Shown one piece after another: positions 38,347 through 49,741 of a stretch of DNA of 64,000 nucleotides. Made by a program: the position numbers and the translations under genes. The first letter of the stretch is position 1. Each line of letters starts with the position of its first letter. The stretch covers positions 456,252 through 520,251 of the forward strand of contig CAXAMN010018891.1 in NCBI GenBank assembly GCA_963970005.1, in the 5' to 3' direction. Under the pieces are notes generated by a model, which saw only the letters and a program-made list of their open reading frames with translations, did no database searches and was not told where the DNA came from. Origin of the DNA: Durusdinium trenchii (lineage: Eukaryota; Sar; Dinophyceae; Suessiales; Symbiodiniaceae).

Positions 38347-40514
38347 GGAACTGGCACAATTCTGGGAAAGGATTTCTGTCAGCACTATTTGCCGGTCATC
38401 CCAGGAATATTTCATATTCCAAGTGGCAAGCGGACATGTCCGAGCTATTGAAACGATGGCATGACTTGGAGGCCATTTGGGATCTGGTGGGGCACATAGG
38501 CTGCCTCAACGTCGCAGTCGCGTCGAGGGACTTTCAACAGTGGGCGGATTACTGATGCCCCAATCCCGGAACTTAGACACAATAATTGAAGTTGCACACC
38601 TCTTGGGATACAGAGTGAGCTCCCTGACGCGATTGCCAGTCCTTCTGTTCTGGCTGCAGTAACCACTGTCCCGTGCTCAGCTTCAAGAGTCCTTGCTATC
38701 ACGCCCGTCTCCTGAGATGTGTCATGCAAGGTGGCCAGAAATGTGTCATCGACAACCACGAGGTCACTTGCACCAACATTGGCCAGGACTTATACACTCC
38801 AGGTCCTGCAGGTAGCTCCATTCTAAATCAAAAGAAGCTTGCCAGTATCACCATGCAGAAGTCATCAAGTCTGGTTGACATATGCTACATACCCCAGTCC
38901 AGAGGTGTTAGACATTTAGGTCAAAACAATTTCGTTTCAAGCAAACAGCAACAGCAGCAGACAATTGATCTCATCACCCTAATGGAATTGAAGAGTTTTC
39001 TTGATCAGGTCGAAATCATACAAGGTCCGGTTCAGGCCGGGGATTTTGTAGTAACAGGTGCATCGCTACTAGGAACAAGACGCTACTAGTAGGATTTTGT
39101 ATTTAGATCATTTGATTAGATCTGTTTTTTTTGCCCGCTCCGCTTCTACTTAATTAAGGAAGGGAGAAAGGAGAAACTTGCTCCTAGCGACTTGACGCTG
39201 GATAGCTCAAGCTTCCTTGAAGAAGCGCTCCAACTAATGATTAGGTTCCTAGATTTTTAGAGAGACCTAGTTGATCCCAATTGATGATGAGTGACTTTGT
39301 CCATCTTTGTGCAAAGTGCACAGGCTGGATATGGAAGCAACGGAAATTGCAATATGATGCAGCATTTAGGTATCCATCCGGGTCCCTCAACCAGTGGTAG
39401 CAAATTTGACCCTCCCACTGAAGTTGCAGGGGTCCCTGATTTTGATACAAATCCTATAGTTACACTGTAGTTCTCACTTTGTGAGATTCAGAGGCTGCGC
39501 AGCCTGTTGTGGACTGCTGCCATTCCTTTCGAGCTGATCGCCTCAGCAGTGCGCCACCAGTTTCGGTTTTTGTCCCGTCACACGTGTTTGGGTCAGATCA
39601 CATTGTTCTTGCCTGTACCTTTTATATATATATATATATTTATATTTGTATAATCCTTTCCCATGTCGCCGCATGTCATCTCAAGTTAGCTCGTTTTGCT
39701 TCATTCAATTCCATTGTACACATACTTCACGGCGATACATTCATGGCAACTCCAGGTAGTCATAATCCCTAGGCCCTAGGTCTTTGCGGTCGTGGTAAAG
39801 AAGGGCTCCTTTAGGTACGTCTAGTGGCGCAGCAACGGCGAAGCTTTTGGGCAGGAGAGGGAAAGCACTCTGAAGACTTTTATCTGAGAACTGTTTGGAA
39901 TCCGCTGCCCGAGGAGCCGGACTTTGAGCATGGGGTCCACCTTGCCGGATCAGTGGACATCTGAGTAGGTATATAATATGTTTAATGTGAGATTCATCCG
40001 GACGATGAAACTTTCAGTACACAAATGAATAAATCGCCAGATTTCAAGAAGAGGATAGACGTGGGCCAAGGCCATTGGAGCGTGGGCTCTCACTTCCAGG
40101 ATTGACATTCACAGAACTCCACGTGGATAGTCACAATTGCTGATTTGGGTGTGCCAGCGTGGTCACGCTAAATTCGATTGCACTCGGAATGACCTTGAGC
40201 CAATGCTTGGCTTGCATGCCTTGTTTTTTGTGTGCGTTGAAAAGGGAACTATTGCTCCACCCGACTGAAGGCCAATCTGCCAAAGACACATGCAGAGTGC
40301 CACGGAAAATGACATGGCTTTGTAACAAAAAGAACAATTTTTGCTAGGTAGCTGGCAGAGGCATATAAGGTATGATATATCTACAGTAATTTTTCACGTC
40401 CATGCAGAGGACTCAGACCCATGCACATTGCACGTCAAGCAATGCGATGCCTCAGACCCGTTCGGACCACATGGAGCACACTGCGTGGGGTTAGCTGCAT
40501 GCTGAGCGACGAGG
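37686..40514 (+). other. Downstream of aldolase B: 3' UTR then 2.8 kb with no recognised gene
   Basis: The first 57 bases match the copy A 3' flank. The rest has a (CAA)n run at 38307-38346, a short (TA)n at 39624-39640, and a 138-codon open frame at 38673-39089 with no recognisable domain (it contains a Gln run) that I do not call a gene. Confidence 0.5.
38307..38346. repeat. (CAA)n microsatellite
   Basis: About thirteen CAA triplets. Confidence 0.92.
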
Positions 40515-40724
40515 ATGTTCCTTGTCCTGGGTTTCCTGTTGGCCCTTTTCGGCAGCGGAAGAGCGCTACAAGAGGAGAAAGAGAAGTGGTGGGATGCAGG
40601 CCAGACACAGATGAATGTCTGGGATCACTCTTGGTTGACACCAAGGCAAGGACGCAAAACTGTTGATGAAATAATTAGAGCCATCTCACCATGTGGTGAG
40701 GAGACGTGTCCCGAAGACTTTTGA
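40515..40724 (+). CDS. Possible small secreted protein or signal-peptide exon
   Basis: 69 codons. The start MFLVLGFLLALFGSGRALQ looks like a signal peptide (short n-region, Leu/Phe core, small residues before the cut). The rest is hydrophilic (KEKWWDAGQTQ...EIIRAISPCGEETCPEDF) with two Cys. It could be the first exon of the gene that includes 41281-42204. The frame is short, so chance is possible. Confidence 0.3.
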   Translation: MFLVLGFLLALFGSGRALQEEKEKWWDAGQTQMNVWDHSWLTPRQGRKTVDEIIRAISPCGEETCPEDF

Positions 40725-41280
40725 GATTCCAGACCGCCCTGGAAGGCTGGTGTGTGGATTTCGATTTATGAGGGTCCCTTTATCCTCGGGCCTGGAAGGA
40801 AAGATATTCATACCTATCCCTGGAATAGATGAGCTGAGTGCAAACTCCAGTGGTGCTGAGAAGACACTTGGCATCTCAGAGGTACATTTGATCCCAGGTG
40901 CAGGGTAGGGGGAGGTCCAAATTATAGGACGTCGAGCAAGTTACTGTAAGTTTCCCTAAGAATATTAAGAATCTAGGAGCCAAATCATAATATAGTGCGA
41001 GCGTGAGCTATCCTGCGTCCTAGCTAGGAGCTTAATAGCTACTATAGTTACTATAGCTACCTCTTCCTCTATCCACAGCCTACCCCCTCCCTAGCGGGCC
41101 AAAAGAACAAGTCGGCAACTCTTCGAGCGAATCAAGCTTTTCAGCGACTCGAAGCGACTAAGGACAGAGTCTTCCAGCAGAGACCTTCCAGCAGATCAGC
41201 ACCTGTCGTGGGTCTTTGATGGCACCAGATTTCAGGATCGAGCGTCCGAGTTTTACCAAGAAAGGAACCTGCCACCACCC

Positions 41281-42204
41281 ATGGAGGATGTTTGGCTTCT
41301 TGTGTTGATTGCGGCAGTTCCCACCACTGTGAAGAACAATGTCATGTCCGGTGGTGACATGATGGAATTGCAGTGCTCTGCCATGGTCTTGCTATCCAGC
41401 TACTTTTTTGCAGAATACATGATAATGCTGGTGCCACCTGCAGTCCTTCTTAAGTATTTCCAGCACACCTGGGAGGTGCACAGTCGAGTAGGACATGTTG
41501 AATCAGCTGATGAAATGGTGGGCCACTTCAACTCCTTTGAGCCTTTGGGTCTTGCCATGGAACGTTTTCAAGAAGCTTTGCAAGCCCGGAGCAAGGTCTT
41601 TCATTGTGACCCGCTCCAGGGCCTGCAGGGTAGGTCAGGCATATCTTGCCCACCTCAAAGCCCTGCCTTTGGAGGTTCCCCGGTGCTTCGACCGCTGGTT
41701 GATGTCCTCATCATCAGATGTAGGGAAGACCTTGGCTGGGTGCTTCGTTGGCTGTCTCGAGTCTTGCGAGATGAATGGACTCCCGAAGTCGCAGGAGTTA
41801 CTGTACGGCTGGTCATCTATGAGAAGTGCGACCCTCTTGACAATGAGGTGAAACCAGTCGCTCTTGACGGGCAGCAACTCCTGGCACAACTACTACACAT
41901 TGGAGCAATCCACCCAGGACGGGGCACGCCTCGCGGTTCTTTTGCAGTGTACCTGTATGTACCTGTGAATCGGCTGGAAGTAAAGGCATTTGACATCCTG
42001 CTCTGTCATGCGCTTTTGATGCGAGGTCCTATCAATAGTTCGCAAAGGAAACGCCAATCAATCATTGGTAGGATCCAGAATGTCATTGTTCTTGTCAAGT
42101 TTTGCAATCCAGCCTTTTTGAAGCTGCGTTTGCCAGGAAGCACAATCATTGCTCTCAAGGAGCCAGAAGGCTTTGAACATGTGGCCTACGTGTTGGGACC
42201 CTGA
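41281..42204 (+). CDS. Hypothetical protein, possibly DUF3431-like
   Basis: 307 codons from ATG, no repeats, the longest non-element frame here. Hydrophobic N-terminal third (MLVPPAVLLKYF). The middle has VDVLIIRCREDLGWVLRWL and VRLVIYEKC, which resembles the start of DUF3431 proteins (thought to be glycosyltransferase-like), but the later conserved part is not clear. May be an exon of a larger gene whose leader is at 40515. Function unknown. Confidence 0.42.
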   Translation: MEDVWLLVLIAAVPTTVKNNVMSGGDMMELQCSAMVLLSSYFFAEYMIMLVPPAVLLKYFQHTWEVHSRVGHVESADEMVGHFNSFEPLGLAMERFQEALQARSKVFHCDPLQGLQGRSGISCPPQSPAFGGSPVLRPLVDVLIIRCREDLGWVLRWLSRVLRDEWTPEVAGVTVRLVIYEKCDPLDNEVKPVALDGQQLLAQLLHIGAIHPGRGTPRGSFAVYLYVPVNRLEVKAFDILLCHALLMRGPINSSQRKRQSIIGRIQNVIVLVKFCNPAFLKLRLPGSTIIALKEPEGFEHVAYVLGP

Positions 42205-42362
42205 GGTGAGAAGTGAAGACACGGTAAACAGATTATCGCCGTATCGCATACTCTCAGCTGGAGCCTAGGAGAGCTCAAATTGGATCACTGAGGCACTACT
42301 GCATGTCAAAGAACTGGAGAGATTCTGACTTTGTGGGCAGCTCACTTCTGTGTATATACATA

Positions 42363-42379
42363 TATTTATGTATGTATAT
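42363..42379. repeat. Candidate target duplication of LINE-B, left copy
   Basis: TATTTATGTATGTATAT recurs exactly at 53419-53435, bracketing LINE-B. It is AT-rich simple sequence, so the match may partly reflect microsatellite targeting. Confidence 0.5.
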
Positions 42380-42569
42380 CACCACGCGCACCAGGATGAC
42401 TCGTGAGACGAGCCCGGTGTTGTACTAGGCTCACAGACCTGAATACAAAGAAATGCCCCAAGGAAGGAAGGACCTTCGACATGCAAGTGAAACGCGACCT
42501 AAATGAGCGGAACGTCCCAAGACGCCAGTGTGCGGCCAGCTCCCAGCTCAAAAATCTGTGCCAGATGTA

Positions 42570-43400
42570 TCAAAGCACCATTGTCAACGAAAACGTGCGC
42601 TCCAGTGAGGGAGCCTTGAGGCATGGTGCGGCCGGCAGCTTTGGCCAATGCCGGGGCCAACGTCCCCGGGAATGATTGCAATTATCTGAACGACCAAGCA
42701 AGACAACTGCTCTGCGGATCTTCTTATGATAGTCCAGGTACGTGGAAGTGCAGCTGTCGTCTCCCAGCTTGTAACCCAGTGAATGAAAAAGCGCCGTGAG
42801 TTCACACAAAGAGGTGACAGCATCTTCCTGCACTTTCCAACGCAAACCTCGCAAAAACTCACAAATCACACGCCATTCCTCATCTGTGCCTGACCAACTG
42901 GATGGTGACGGGCAAGATAGTGGGATCTTAGGCTTCCACCTGAAAGAAGACACTGAAGCATTCCAGTCCCACTGTGGGAATTGTGCCTGGTACTGCAGCT
43001 GATCAATGTCCGGTTCAGGCTCTGGCAAGCCAAACGATGAAGACGGTGTATTCGTGGGCAGTAACTCATGCAGCTTGACAGGCCACTTTTGGTGTTCTAG
43101 TGCAGCCTGGTCAGCCCGTTGTTGCACCTCCGGCTGAACAGCTGACAAAGTTGTGGCAAACTCCTTGGCTGTAAGGTCAGCAATCCTGTTGCGCTCAATG
43201 TGTCGTACTGTAGTTTGTTTACTCGCTGCCATAATGTGTCTGTGATCTGAGCGATCGGCAAGTGTGCAAAGCAATGAGCAGGGATCCAGGAGGCACTGAC
43301 TGGTTGCGGATGGACTTGTTTTCTGCCATCTATCAACGTGGCAAGAAAGCTCCACCAAGCTTGACACATCCAGGAAGGGTCGGCTTCTCCGTGCTGGCAA
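42570..43400 (-). pseudogene. LINE-B C-terminal tail after RNase H
   Basis: The part from HIERNRIADLTAKEF onward continues the RNase H frame of the neighbouring entry after a frame change near 43200. A helical segment (VQQRADQAALEHQKWPVKLHE) follows, then a Ser/Pro/Trp-rich stretch. No known domain. Confidence 0.45.
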
Positions 43401-43981
43401 ACATGGGAAACATGCTCGACAACCGTCTTGCTGTCACAGAAAACGTGTACCCGAAAAGGCGTCAGCGTGCAGGCGATTAGCACTCCCCACAATTCAGCAA
43501 CATATGAACACAAGGAAGGGTAATTAACCACTCCCTTCTTGCACACTTGAAGGTCTGCATCAACGACTGCAAACGTCGCAATTGTAAGCCAAAATCGATT
43601 TGCCCACATGACTGAAGCATCGGTCCAAAACTCGACACAATGATGCGGCTGAAACGCAGGACCGATACTCGGCGGTATAGTGCAGAGGAGTCGTCTCCGT
43701 GCCAAAAACCAGGGTTGTTCCAAGATACCCATGAGGGCAAAATTCTTGCCAAGCTCATGGAGAGTTGGTTGTCCAATCATGGCATGAAGTGTTGAGCAGT
43801 CATACACCAAGTGAGCCATGCTCTCCTTAGTTGCGTGGCAGAAACGACATTGAGAGGAGTCAACCCATCCTGCAGCGGAAAGTCTGTCATTTGTGAGAAC
43901 GCACCCAACAACGATGGAGTGACAAAAACTACCGGTGGGACGGTGGAACGTGATGGGACCACCCGTTCCTTGAGCAAACAA
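43097..43981 (-). pseudogene. LINE-B zinc finger and RNase H
   Basis: CRFCHATKESMAHLVYDC is a CCHC finger of the post-RT type. RNase H: VEFWTDASVMWANRFW (first Asp, about 43590-43640), VAELWGVLIAC (Glu), VHVFCDSKTVVEHV (Asp) and WIPAH (His). All four catalytic positions are present. Confidence 0.75.
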
Positions 43982-44355
43982 GTGGTAGCTTGGAAATCCA
44001 ACTGTCCTTGGGGCTGAAAGAAATCCTTACGGGTACGATGGTCCACATTTTGGTACGCCGCCTGTCTGGCGAGCTGGACCAACAGCGGCTTAAGCTCACG
44101 TGGCTGGAGATTTGTGAGATCAAAGGCTTGGGAACCCCGAAAGGAAAAGCCAAAGTCATGCGCTATTTCAATGTCAAGCACCGAACATGCAAACTGGACC
44201 CGGGACCACAAGGAATGTGGATGCACCAAACTACTATTCTGAGTACCCTTAAGGGCGGGAATCAAAGCCGGTGACTTTTGGCAGCATCTAGTAAACTCAC
44301 AAATGGTAGAGACTGACGCATGCGAGGCCAGGATCAGTACGGTGAGGCTGACCAT
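43777..44355 (-). pseudogene. LINE-B post-RT connection region
   Basis: Partly good frame (HPHSLWSRVQFACSVLDIEIAHDFGF...ELKPLLVQLARQAAYQNVDHRTRKDF), a helical region between RT thumb and finger. No catalytic motif. Frame changes at both ends. Confidence 0.5.
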
Positions 44356-44674
44356 GTGTGGCTTGAACGAGCCATTTGGCGCGCCACTTAGGCTTACCGT
44401 TCCATAATGCTTTAATGACCGTACCTTGGAGTTGAGTCAATTCCCGTTTAGGGATCTGCGTGACGTGGGCGCCAAATGTGATGCGAGGGATGACCTTGGC
44501 ACCAATGAGAAGGTTTTTGACTCTAGTTGGAATACGCAGGGCACCAATGCGTGCAATGTCAGCCAAGATCTGTCTGTGGACTCCAAGGTCGTAATGGAAT
44601 GCCTTGCGTGAACAGGGGTACATTTTGACACCAAGCACCTCAAACTCGAGTAGGGAATTCCGGGAACAAGGCAC
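44297..44674 (-). pseudogene. LINE-B reverse transcriptase thumb region
   Basis: FEVLGVKMYP gives the motif after the FVDD box, followed by HRQILADIARIGALRIPTRVK and GAHVTQIPKRELTQL, typical of LINE thumb/connection sequence. Confidence 0.6.
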
Positions 44675-44685
44675 GAAGGCTTTTC

Positions 44686-45210
44686 CTACCTTGAGGGTGG
44701 GAAGACCACAAGCCGATTTGCTGGATTAAACTTTTGCCCCACCAACATGTCCCAATGCTTCGTGATTTGGATGGCAGTGTTGAGCTGGTGAATGTTAATC
44801 AACTTACACCATAAATAGGAGTCATCTACAAAGGCTCTTGCTGACACCGCTGGCAGGTGTTCCAACAGGTGGTACCAGACTTTGTTGTACATATTCATGG
44901 CGAGGAGCGACAGGCTGCATCCTTGTGCCACTCCGTTGGCAGCCGTAGTAGCAATCGGGCGCATCCAGTTTCGATACGCAAGATGGCGGTGAAGGCCACC
45001 GTAAAGCTTTAAAAAGAAATTGACGATTGTCCTCGGTAAGCCGAAAGCCAACATGAGCATGGCTGCATACACAGGGGCAATCCTGTCGAATGCTTTCGAT
45101 TTATCAAGCTTAACACCTACCACTGGGGAAGAATCACACTGTGCAATATCGAGTTCCAAGCGAACTTCATTATACAGAGAGGCCATATACCGGTCCTGCA
45201 CACCACCCAA
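44686..45210 (-). pseudogene. LINE-B reverse transcriptase palm
   Basis: VVGVKLDKSKAFDRI (motif A), NGVAQGCSLSLLAMN (motif B) and ARAFVDDSYLW (motif C). Catalytic Asp residues are intact. Confidence 0.8.
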
Positions 45211-45401
45211 GATAGCCGGAGAAGAGTGGCAATCAACCAGGGTTGCAGTTGTCTATACCTACTCCCAGTGTACGCAAGAAGGAGAGCTGGCAGCGCAGTA
45301 ATGATTCTTTTATTTAAAGCATCCGCTGGCCCCTTTTTGTTAAGGATGCACTGCTTGGCACACACAAGGGCTTTTAGGTAGTGGTTGGTTCGACTCTTCA
45401 A
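45117..45401 (-). pseudogene. LINE-B reverse transcriptase, short segment between fingers and palm
   Basis: KRIITALPALLLAYTGSRYR supplies the RT segment missing between the two flanking frames, showing frame changes on each side. Confidence 0.5.
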
Positions 45402-46059
45402 TGTACGTGAAGAACTCAGCGATCGGTTGAAAGCAAGGCGCCGGGAGAGCTTGAAGTTCTATTGTTCTCCATCCGTCCAAGCCCGGGGCGGCATGGCTTT
45501 TCCGGCGATGGATCGTTTCGAAAAGCTGCTGCCCTTTGATGGGAGGGAGTTCACACTGGTGCACCTTACTATGAATGCACGGCCAAATGGTCTCAAGGAC
45601 CTTGAGTGGATCTTCGCAAAGAACATTGGCCGAATATACACTATCCCAAGCGGAATTGATTTGGCCCAAAGCCGGCCCTGGTTGATAAATGATCTGGCCT
45701 GTGTCATTAAGGATGAGGTTTGGGGGTTCACCCTGGGCACAATTGCGCAAATGCCTGTAGATAAAATGACAAGTACCCTTGGCGGATTCCTTGATCTTGA
45801 TTTTCCAGCTCTGCAATCTTTTCAACCGGATCTGTGAATCAAGTAACGAGGCGGCTGCTTCGGCCCATCGTCGAGCAAGAAACACATCGGCAAGAGTCGG
45901 AGATGTAGGTTGGGACCAAGACACTGGAGCCTGGTGCCCTTGGAGGCCTTTAAAAGCACGAAGAGCCGTCTGTTTGGTATCGAACCGGTCTTGTGGGCCC
46001 CCTGGTTCCCGGGAAAGGCGGCAGAACAACTCTTGCAATCGACCAACAAGCCTGTACAA
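45340..46059 (-). pseudogene. LINE-B pre-RT linker and RT fingers
   Basis: Helical linker (WAEAAASLLDSQIRLKRLQSWK) and HAAPGLDGWRTIELQALP, the conserved start of the RT fingers, then breaks. Confidence 0.68.
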
Positions 46060-47354
46060 GGAAGTTGACTTCTTTGTAGCAGCGCAAAAGTTTTTGTAAC
46101 AAAAACCGGTTCAGTTCCTCTCGTTTGAGGGCCTTGCCCCCATTGAGCACCCGTGGACTTCAAGGAATGAACAAGAAAAGCGTTAATAATTTCCCATTTA
46201 TCTTCACTTTCATGAACAGCGTCAAAGCGGGCAGAGAAGGCGGACCAATCAGAAGACCTGGTATCAGTCCATTTGGCGGTTTGGAGAGTATCAAGCAAAA
46301 AGGGTGCACTTTTGAATAACGTGTACCCAATTTGTTGGATGGAGTGCCAATGGAAAACAAGTTTGATTGGACGATGCTGTTTACCAATCACGGGAACAAC
46401 CTCTGCCGACCGAAGGGCGCAAAATGCACTCTGGTTAATCAAGACCGCGTCAATGGAGGATGTGGCATCTTCGCTACCGGAAAAAGTGCCATCCCTGGAG
46501 AAGGTTAGAGGGCGACTGGTGTGGCCCATGTTATCAACTTCAGCAATGGGATCAAACCATCCATGGAAGGCAACACAGTTGGCAACCGATTCATAACTTG
46601 CAGGGTCAGCCTGGAGGTCCCCTGCGATCACCACTGGGATCGGCCCAAATTGGGCAACAAAGGAAAACACATCAGCCAGCAGTTGGTCATTCTTAGCATG
46701 CAGTGCCGGGTCCTGGGAGGCCCCTGTGCAAGCGTAGAGGGATACAACCAAGATCCTACATGATGGAGAATCTTGGACCCAAGCTGCACTGAACCTCTGT
46801 GTACGCATCAAAGATGGAAAAAGACCAGCTTGATCATGACATGTTTCGAACGGCTGGATGACCGAATCCGGACCAATGATTGCAGTGCCTCCACACGGGG
46901 TGATTGAACCTGATTTGTGCCACTTTACCGGAAGAGGTTCACTAGTGACAATGCGCTGTCCGAGTGCTTTCACAGCGTTTTGGGTGGATCGAATGTTAGC
47001 GCGACCGATGCGTGTTTCTTGGAGGCAACAGACATCTGCATCCCACGTTTTCCATGAACCATTTGTTCGAAACGAACCAAGGTTGGCAGAAAAAAGGGTC
47101 ATACAATCACTTGGGTCGCCGAAAGGTCCCTCTCCAGGGTAACCAAGTGTACAGTCGAACAAGACTTGGACGAAAAGCGAAATGCGTGCAACAGCATTCA
47201 TTTTGTGCTCGCCAAAATCGAAAGCTGGAAGGTGCCAGCTCGGGTCGCAAAGACACATGAATTGAGGCTGCTGAGAGCCTTGGCAATGAAAAGGACACTG
47301 ACACAGATCTTCCCTGTAGCATCGACAGGTGTACCACATACGAACAGGTGCCAA
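45822..47354 (-). CDS. LINE-B APE-type endonuclease
   Basis: 510 codons open. After a Cys-rich start: SANLGSF (Asn), DADVCCLQETRIG (Glu), GGTAIIGPDS, RILVVSLYACTG, VVIAGDLQADP (Asp), SSIDAVLIN (Asp) and GKQHRPIKLVFHW (His). A full set of catalytic residues for endonuclease/exonuclease/phosphatase family target-site nicking. The last 150 codons run out of the good frame. Confidence 0.78.
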   Translation of the reverse strand: MAPVRMWYTCRCYREDLCQCPFHCQGSQQPQFMCLCDPSWHLPAFDFGEHKMNAVARISLFVQVLFDCTLGYPGEGPFGDPSDCMTLFSANLGSFRTNGSWKTWDADVCCLQETRIGRANIRSTQNAVKALGQRIVTSEPLPVKWHKSGSITPCGGTAIIGPDSVIQPFETCHDQAGLFPSLMRTQRFSAAWVQDSPSCRILVVSLYACTGASQDPALHAKNDQLLADVFSFVAQFGPIPVVIAGDLQADPASYESVANCVAFHGWFDPIAEVDNMGHTSRPLTFSRDGTFSGSEDATSSIDAVLINQSAFCALRSAEVVPVIGKQHRPIKLVFHWHSIQQIGYTLFKSAPFLLDTLQTAKWTDTRSSDWSAFSARFDAVHESEDKWEIINAFLVHSLKSTGAQWGQGPQTRGTEPVFVTKTFALLQRSQLPCTGLLVDCKSCSAAFPGNQGAHKTGSIPNRRLFVLLKASKGTRLQCLGPNLHLRLLPMCFLLDDGPKQPPRYLIHRSG

Positions 47355-47645
47355 GGCATAGGCCCAGCGGCTGCAAAGTATTTACCGGAGACGAGGGCGA
47401 TCGGGAACGCATGTCGTTTCCCTAAGGCTAAAGCACTTACGAAGCACCTCGAAATCCATCGTGCATGCTCGGAACCCCAGGAGAAAAAGCCCGGTGAAGC
47501 AGGGCCTCCACAGACGGGACACAGACGATACAAACGCAGCAAAGACAAAGAAAGAGATGACCAAAGAGTGCCAACGGCAAAACCAACCGATGGCGAGCAG
47601 AAGCTCAACAGTCAGGTGGAGGCAACACAGCCTCACCCCAAGGCT

Positions 47646-48377
47646 TCACGAACCCTTATGGGCTTTGAAAGGCGGCGTTTCACCGCTTGGCTCTCTTGCA
47701 CGTGGGTTCGTATTGGCCAAGAGCTGGCGAAGCGCATCACTGATACTATCAAACTTGCTGTCGACCTTGCCTTCGAACTGCTGTTGGCGTGATTCGAGGC
47801 GGTCAAACCGAGCCTCAAGGTTGTCGAGGCGTGAGTCATCGCTCGTCGCCCGGGAAGGCGCAATCGGTCCAGACCAGGCCGGGGATTCCGCTACCTGTCC
47901 CTTCTTCTTGCCTTTGCCAACTCCTTTGCAAGTGCCCTTGCCAGCACCTTTGGGTCCCGTGGCCGATGTGATCTGTTGGATCAGAACCTGGTGCACATGA
48001 CCATTAATGTCGATGGAGAACTGTGCAGCAGAGATCTCCTTTTCACATGCAACAACCCAGACATGAACACCGGCATTGCGAAAAGTTCTCATCGGCAAGA
48101 CTGCGACTCCGGTCGAATCGAGCGTCGATTTGACGATGTTGGCTGCGTCTGTGCCTGCAGGCCAACCAACCAGCAAGCTCATATGAGGCAACCTCAAAAT
48201 TATCATCAACCACTTTAGTAAGGGACGTTTCATCTCTGTGTTGCTTTCGTGATTTTCCTTGAAAAACGATAGGGGACTGACAAAAAACGATACCCCTATG
48301 TATACATACTTGCAAAATCCAAAACCATGGAAAACGATAGGGGACTGACAAACGTGAAACGAAAACACTCCAAGCAT
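47646..48377 (-). pseudogene. LINE-B ORF1-like segment, Lys/Gly-rich with coiled coil
   Basis: From about 48230: VGWPAGTDAANIVKSTLDSTGVAVLP, a GVHVWVVACEKEISAAQF block, then KGAGKGTCKGVGKGKKKG and a short coiled coil (LDNLEARFDRLESRQQQFE). The RNA-binding composition suits ORF1. The first 40 residues fall in an A-rich insertion with a 22-bp direct repeat (48263-48284 and 48331-48352). Confidence 0.5.
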
Positions 48378-48394
48378 ATATTTTTGACGCTAAC

Positions 48395-49741
48395 TCAATA
48401 TGTCATGCGTGGGATCACATGTCGATTGGCTTCAACGATCCTGCCATCAGCAGCCAACAAGGTCTTTCTTGCTTCGCTCAACTTGGCAATCCACACTCGA
48501 GGTGCTAGTCCTCTGCGGGCTACAATGATGCCAGCTTGGCCTGGTGTATCTTTCAAGGCGATCCTCATGCTGTGCAGTTCAGTGGTGTTTGGCAGCCAAA
48601 ACCGCGGCAGGATAGTGGTATCTGCAGACACCTGGCCTCGCTCCAAGAAGTCACGCACTAGGAGCATCGAGGCCCCGCTCGCTTCAAGCAGAGGGACGCG
48701 CAATGGTTGCGGAGCCTTAATGATGCACTGAAGGATGAAGTCTCCCTTGGATGCTCCAGGGTGAGTAGTAGATCGAAATCCATACAGCGCAATCGATGAG
48801 TCCAGGGCAGTGACAGCCTGAGCAACCAAGTCACGAAAGGATGCAATCGGGCTTTCTCGGATCTTCTCAATCTCGGATTTGGCACAGAGGCGGGAGTCCA
48901 CCTCGAGGACCAACTCACACATTGCCTGAGTCGTGATCTTGCACTTCGGTTCAGGGAGCTTAAAGGTGCACTTCCCTTGGAGGACGATGAGGTGAGTGAG
49001 CCTCTTGTATGACAACTTGGCCGCTTCGTCATGCATGGCGACCTCGTAGGGTCCTTCAATCTTGGCGGCAAGATGGGGAAGGTGCATGTTGTCAGTGACA
49101 GGCAACAAAACAGCCAAGTCGTGCTTGCCAACTTGCTTGGATGCCTCGGAGAGAAAGGACTTGGTCAACAAAACGATGCCTCCCCGATTGGGGCCAAGCT
49201 GAAGGCGGTGCGTTTGCTGAAGGGCCGCACCATCTGTACCAATGAAGGGCGCCTCATGCTGGATACGCAGATCCTCCCATTTGCACTGAGCTGGTCGAGG
49301 GGTTTTTCGACCCCACGGGTCATTGACCCAAACCGGATCAATGCTCTTGACTGGTGCGCTCGAACCAGCACCATGGCTTGGGGCCGAGGCATTGGCTATA
49401 GCAGGCGAGGCTGAGGCATCAACGTGCATGTCTTGAACAGTTCCAGCAGCATAATACGTGTCTGGAAAGCGATTGGACTTGACCCGAAGTAGAAACCAAT
49501 CACGGATGCTGGCTGCAAAAACGGCAAAGTCCGGAAGGCCCTCGGCACGAATCCATGTGTTCCGGGCTTCTCTTCGGACCCGCGCAATGAGCTGAGCATG
49601 TTGCCCTTGGGCGAGGAAATGGTCATGGGGTTTGAAGCCCAAGGCGGTAGAAGGCGTTGGCCAAGAGGTAATATCCACACAGGTCACGGGGCATCGTCTG
49701 GTCGACGAAGTCAACGGCAATGTTTTGATGGTCAAGCCCAA
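48395..49741 (-). CDS. LINE-B conserved region of unknown function
   Basis: 448 codons. The start overlaps the second protease domain in another frame. Contains VWVNDPWGRKTPRPAQCKWEDL, a basic, Trp-rich motif, and later RGLAPRVWIAKLSEARKT, similar in pattern to the VHVWVVACEKE block downstream, which suggests a repeated unit. I do not recognise the family; it may be the ORF1 RNA-binding part. Confidence 0.55.
   Translation of the reverse strand: MGLTIKTLPLTSSTRRCPVTCVDITSWPTPSTALGFKPHDHFLAQGQHAQLIARVRREARNTWIRAEGLPDFAVFAASIRDWFLLRVKSNRFPDTYYAAGTVQDMHVDASASPAIANASAPSHGAGSSAPVKSIDPVWVNDPWGRKTPRPAQCKWEDLRIQHEAPFIGTDGAALQQTHRLQLGPNRGGIVLLTKSFLSEASKQVGKHDLAVLLPVTDNMHLPHLAAKIEGPYEVAMHDEAAKLSYKRLTHLIVLQGKCTFKLPEPKCKITTQAMCELVLEVDSRLCAKSEIEKIRESPIASFRDLVAQAVTALDSSIALYGFRSTTHPGASKGDFILQCIIKAPQPLRVPLLEASGASMLLVRDFLERGQVSADTTILPRFWLPNTTELHSMRIALKDTPGQAGIIVARRGLAPRVWIAKLSEARKTLLAADGRIVEANRHVIPRMTY

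Noticed and set aside
38673-39089. 138-codon open frame as a gene
   Set aside because: No recognisable domain, no signal peptide, contains a Gln run from a simple repeat, and no partner exons are visible.
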